Below, one piece after another: positions 60,472 through 64,000 of a DNA stretch of 64,000 nucleotides. The position numbers and the translations under genes are program-made. The number at the start of each line of letters is the position of its first letter. Position 1 is the stretch's first letter. The DNA lies in the NCBI GenBank assembly GCA_019925105.1, contig JAHGAU010000002.1, positions 1,116,001 to 1,180,000 of the forward strand. Reading direction: 5' to 3'. The stretch is from Niebla homalea. Lineage: Eukaryota > Ascomycota > Lecanoromycetes > Lecanorales > Ramalinaceae. The notes under the pieces were generated by a model. The model searched no databases. It saw only the letters and a list, made by a program, of their open reading frames with translations, and was not told where the DNA came from.

Positions 60472-62332
60472 CTTTTTATATCCGTTTAAGTTACGGACTT
60501 CTTATTAAAGTTAAACGTTTTTTAACCTGGTATTTTCTTAATTATTATTAAAGATATAAGATAACCGGTTTTTAAGGTCGGGATTATAAGGAGCTTTCTT
60601 TTCTTTATTGCTATTTATCCTTTATTATTTAATTAATTAAGTTTATATTTTAAGGTTATTTTTAATTAATTTATTAAATTAATTTTATACGTATTATACC
60701 GTTGGATTTTTACGGTTATTTAAGTTTTTTTACGTTTAATCTCCTTAACTTTTATTATATATTTAAAATCCTATATTAAGTATTCCTCCTTATTATACGT
60801 AACGTATTTAAACGTACTTTTTATAAGCCCCTTAATTATTAACTTTATATATTTATAAGTATTATAATCCTTAATATAAACCGTATATTTTATAATATTA
60901 AAGTATTTTATAATAATATATTTATAACTTTAATACTTAAAATATTAATAAATATTAACCGCTTTATTTTATAATTAAGTTATTTTAAGAGATCCTTTTT
61001 TAATAATCTTTTTATTTAAAACGTTATTATATATTTTTATTAACGTTACGTTTAATATAATAATAAAGTATTTCTTTATACGTTTTAAAAAGTTAAGTTT
61101 CTTTATTATTAACGGAAGTTTATAGTTAATAATTTTAAGTTTTAAATAAAAACTATATTTTTTTTTTTTATATTTCTTAATATAATATTTCTTTCGGCTT
61201 CTTTAAAATATAATAAGTATATTTTATTTATTATAATAATAAATAATTACCTTAAAATCTTAACCGATTTATGTTTTTTTTTATTAATTTAAGCTTTAAA
61301 CCTTTTTAAGTTTTCTTTTACCTTTAAAGATATTATATTAAAAAGGATATTTTTACTTTATAATTTATATATCGTAATAATCTATTTTATTAATAATTCC
61401 GTTATTACCTTAAAAGCCTTTATTAATTATAATAAGTTTACCTTTATTACCGTATTCTTCTTTTTATTATTAAATAAGCGGATTATTATTATTTTTATTT
61501 TTTTTAATATAACGATTTTCTTTTCCGTTATCCTTTTATTTTCTGCCGCGGGTACCTTTTTTACCACTTTCGTTACTTAGCTTTTTCTTATCTGGGGGGT
61601 TATTACCTTTATACCTTTACTTTATATACTTAATTTTAAGCCGTTATTTTTATTTTTTATTAACGTTTTTATTACCGCCTTTAAGGAGCCTTATAATTAC
61701 TCCGTTTCCCCTAGTTTTACCCCTGTTTTTATATAAAAGTCCTTTACGTTTTTTAGCTTAATCTATAGTATCGGTTAAGTCTTTAACGTAATATCCTTCC
61801 ACTTTATTATAAAGAGTTTTTTTAAGGTTTTTACCGCTTCCCTTACTGCCCTTTTGCCTTTATTTATTGGATAATATACCGTCTCCGCTTTTTATTTTTA
61901 GTCCTTTAAAGTTTTATTCTTTTTATTAATTTTATTTCCTTTTTATATATTCTTAATAATACTTTTACCGTGGTTTTCTTATTTTTTTTCCCCGCCTGTA
62001 TTCCTCGCCGTTAATACCGTACCGGCCTTCTTACCCCCTTATTTACTTATTATCTCCGTATTATTATTATGCGTTTTATACGCTTTAATACGTATATTTT
62101 ATTAACCTTAATTTCTTTATTTATTTTAAGCGTTATCCGGTTTATTATTATTATATTACCCGTATACGTTATTACCGTTTTTATTAATATAGGTTACTTA
62201 CCCGTTTATTATTTTATTCTTAATTATTATATTACTTCTATTTATTATACTTAATATATTTCTCTTATTATTATTAAAGCTATACGTATACGTATCGTTT
62301 TAGACCTCTGGGGTCCCTTTATTCGTCGCTAT
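60472..62332 (-). pseudogene. LINE-e ORF1 relic
   Basis: Start codon mutated ATG to ATA (62330-62332), followed by GCGACGAATAAAGGGACCCC. Former CCHC knuckles at about 60,978-60,852. A 61-codon open frame on the plus strand at 62069-62254 is an accidental antisense frame of this region. Confidence 0.75.
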
Positions 62333-62377
62333 AATTATCAGTTATTTAATATATATTTCAACCACCGAAATATAATT

Positions 62378-63882
62378 AACTTAAGTTTAAGTTATTAAGT
62401 ATTAATTTTTATTAATATAAAGTTTAATAATAACGTAATATTTAAAGAAACGATATTAATTATAATCCTTTTTTATAAAAGATTCCGGGTCCTTAATTAT
62501 AATCGACTTAAGCTTTTTATAAAGGGTTAAGGAAATTATAAATCGGTAAAATAAAAGGGCTAAATTATTCTAACGAAGGTTTTTAAACTTAATAATAAGG
62601 TTAAGGTTCCGGTTTTTTAATTTATAATTATAATTTTTTAACGCTTAAATACGGTTTAAATTCTTTAAAAGTAAAAAGCCTAAATAACTTTATTATTATA
62701 AGTAAGTATTTCGGTTAATCTCCAATTATAAATCTTTCTTAATATTATTTAATTTTATTTAAAAAACTTATACTTTATCGTTTACGTCTTTATAATATTA
62801 TATATTAACGTTTTATTCTTAATATAAAAGGTTTAATTACTTTAAGAATTCCTTAAATCTTTAAAATAATACGGATTAAAAAATAAGATAAATATAGGTT
62901 TTTATAAAATATAAAATACGTTTAAGTAATTCCTTTAAGGCGGTACTTTTTAATTTATAGCGATACCGGTGGGTAAAATAATTTTTATATCCTCCATAAT
63001 AATTATCTAAAACCGGGTTCCTGGTTATTAAGTAATCTATTAGGTCCTTATTTTTCTTACTTAACCGGGAAAAGGTTTTATCTTCGATAAATTATATTAA
63101 TTAATTGGGGTCCCCTTGAAAACCGCTTCGTAAGTTATATTTAAAACTTATAAAGGTTTTTAATTAAAAGGGTTATTAAGGTTTATTATTTATAATTATA
63201 ATAAATAAGGTATAAATAAAAAGTAAATTAAGGTAAGAAAAGGATAAGAATAAATTAAAAAAAAAAGGAGAGGAAGAAGGAAAAGGACGGGTTTATTAAC
63301 CCTTCCGTTTAACGGTTTCCGTATTATAAGGATAATATCGTAAAGTAAAATAATAAAATTTATATTATAATAAGGTTAATATTACTCTTATGTATTATAG
63401 AATATTCCTTTAAAACGTTTTTTTACCGGGTATAAGTACTTTGTATCAAAGTAAAAATATAAAATTAAATATCTTAATTAAAGGTTTTAAGGAGTAAAAA
63501 AGGTAAATAATAAGTAAAAATTTTATAAGCTCTTATAGGTTTATTTTTAATTAAATTGATAATAATTCTTTTAAGGTTTATTTTACTTATAACCTTTAAA
63601 TTACCTTATTAAGGTTTAACCCTTAAAATGATTTTTTATATAGTTTAATAGAATTAGTATTTATTTATTTAAAGTTATCGTAACCTTCCGTCTTAATTAT
63701 TAACGTTTTTTTATAGCCCGTCCGGATATTAATCGCTATACGTTTAACCGTAATTACCGCCCGTTTAATACCGTTTTTTAACTATCGGCTTACCGTCCGC
63801 TATTAATAAGTATTATTAATAAGAGCCTTTATTTTACCTTATTACTCTCTATAAAGGCGTAAATAAGTTAACTTTAATATAA
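62378..63882 (-). pseudogene. Chromovirus gag region relic
   Basis: About 1.5 kb between the 5' LTR and the LINE-e insertion, on the minus strand. A decayed frame is traceable at about 63,130-62,830 with FQGDPN, FIEDKTFSRLSKKNKDLIDY (20 residues) and ITRNPVLDN, fitting the position of gag (capsid). I cannot match specific gag motifs. A region of purine-rich DNA at 63,235-63,290 is unmutated GGAGAGGAAGAAGG-like sequence. The primer-binding site should abut 63882 but is too mutated to name the tRNA. Confidence 0.55.
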
Positions 63883-64000
63883 TATTAAAGTATAAGCCCT
63901 TCTAGGGTGGTTAAAAGGTAAAGGGTATATTATATATAATTAAAGACATTAAAATACAGAAGTATAAAAGTAAAGGGGCCGAACGCCTTAATATACCCAG
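63883..64000 (-). repeat. Chromovirus 5' LTR, start only (window edge)
   Basis: Starts TATTAAAGTATAAGCCCT and aligns to 20913-21030 over all 118 visible bases; nearly all differences are G-to-A or C-to-T relative to the left LTR. The remaining 410 bp or so lie outside the window. Confidence 0.85.

Larger units (their letters stand above)
50729..62363 (-). mobile_element. LINE-e, Tad1-like, full length (5,818 bp without LINE-f)
   Basis: Minus strand, tail at 50729, 5' end at 62363; segments 50729-51600 and 57406-62363 around LINE-f. Second subfamily, like its guest LINE-f and LINE-4. It inserted into the chromovirus between its gag and pol pieces. Confidence 0.92.
20913..64000 (-). mobile_element. 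Ty3/gypsy chromovirus (with nested insertions), cut by window edge
   Basis: Minus-strand LTR retrotransposon, about 6.9 kb without its guests. 3' LTR: 20913-21323 plus 38908-39027; pol: 39028-42719; further internal pieces: 44264-44696, 50561-50714 and 62378-63882; 5' LTR starts at 63883 and runs off the window. Guests: copia, gag-only LTR element, LINE-4, LINE-e/f. It inserted into LINE-3. RT phrases, YVDN and a C-terminal chromodomain identify the chromovirus branch. Confidence 0.88.

Noticed and set aside
62069..62254. 61-codon open frame on the plus strand
   Set aside because: Antisense to LINE-e ORF1 and matched by equally decayed DNA in LINE-f.

Overview
This window appears to hold no intact gene. 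It is a very AT-rich block, full of TA and poor in CA and TG, made almost entirely of nested, mutation-riddled transposons. The element families (Tad1-like LINEs with zinc-knuckle ORF1 and endonuclease/reverse transcriptase ORF2, a Ty3/gypsy chromovirus, a Ty1/copia element, a hAT DNA transposon and its short derivative) and the blanket C-to-T/G-to-A decay typical of repeat-induced point mutation (RIP) point to a filamentous ascomycete. The place is an AT-rich isochore, possibly pericentromeric or subtelomeric; the sequence alone cannot decide which. All six-frame open frames longer than about 60 codons are accidental or are fragments of dead transposon genes.

The layout can be solved from target-site duplications (TSDs). 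The oldest visible layer is LINE-2 (minus strand, 16511-19272). Its left side was entered by an unidentified element X (1-1992 plus 15735-16510). X carries LINE-1 (plus strand, 1993-7477 plus 15410-15721), and LINE-1 carries a 7.9-kb hAT transposon (7478-15401, TSD AATCGGAA). LINE-2 also holds a 663-bp relative of that hAT (16602-17264, TSD GGGATCCT). Its endonuclease region is broken by LINE-3 (minus, 19273-20912, continuing past the right edge).

LINE-3 was entered by a chromovirus (minus strand, 20913 to beyond 64000). The left LTR of the chromovirus (20913-21323 plus 38908-39027) was split by a copia element (plus strand, 21324-38902, 227-bp LTRs, TSD CTGGT). The copia element holds a short 5'-truncated LINE (LINE-b, 22585-22950) and LINE-c (25309-36906), which itself contains LINE-d (26566-32358). 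Further along, the chromovirus holds a 1.5-kb gag-only LTR element (42720-44258, TSD ATCAG), LINE-4 (plus, 44709-50548) and LINE-e (minus, 50729-62363), which contains LINE-f (51601-57405). The deepest visible chain is LINE-2 > LINE-3 > chromovirus > copia > LINE-c > LINE-d.

With insertions removed, the six near-complete LINEs are all 5.79-5.84 kb, the copia about 5.6 kb and the chromovirus about 6.9 kb, so the reconstruction is self-consistent. The most interesting signals are these: mutation that spares CG while removing C in other contexts; protection of repeat edges and of one whole LTR from mutation; unrelated short 5' leaders on otherwise homologous LINEs; and unrecognised decayed reading frames inside the hAT transposon and element X. 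Domain boundaries inside the decayed elements are approximate; element ends supported by TSDs are exact to the base or within one or two bases.
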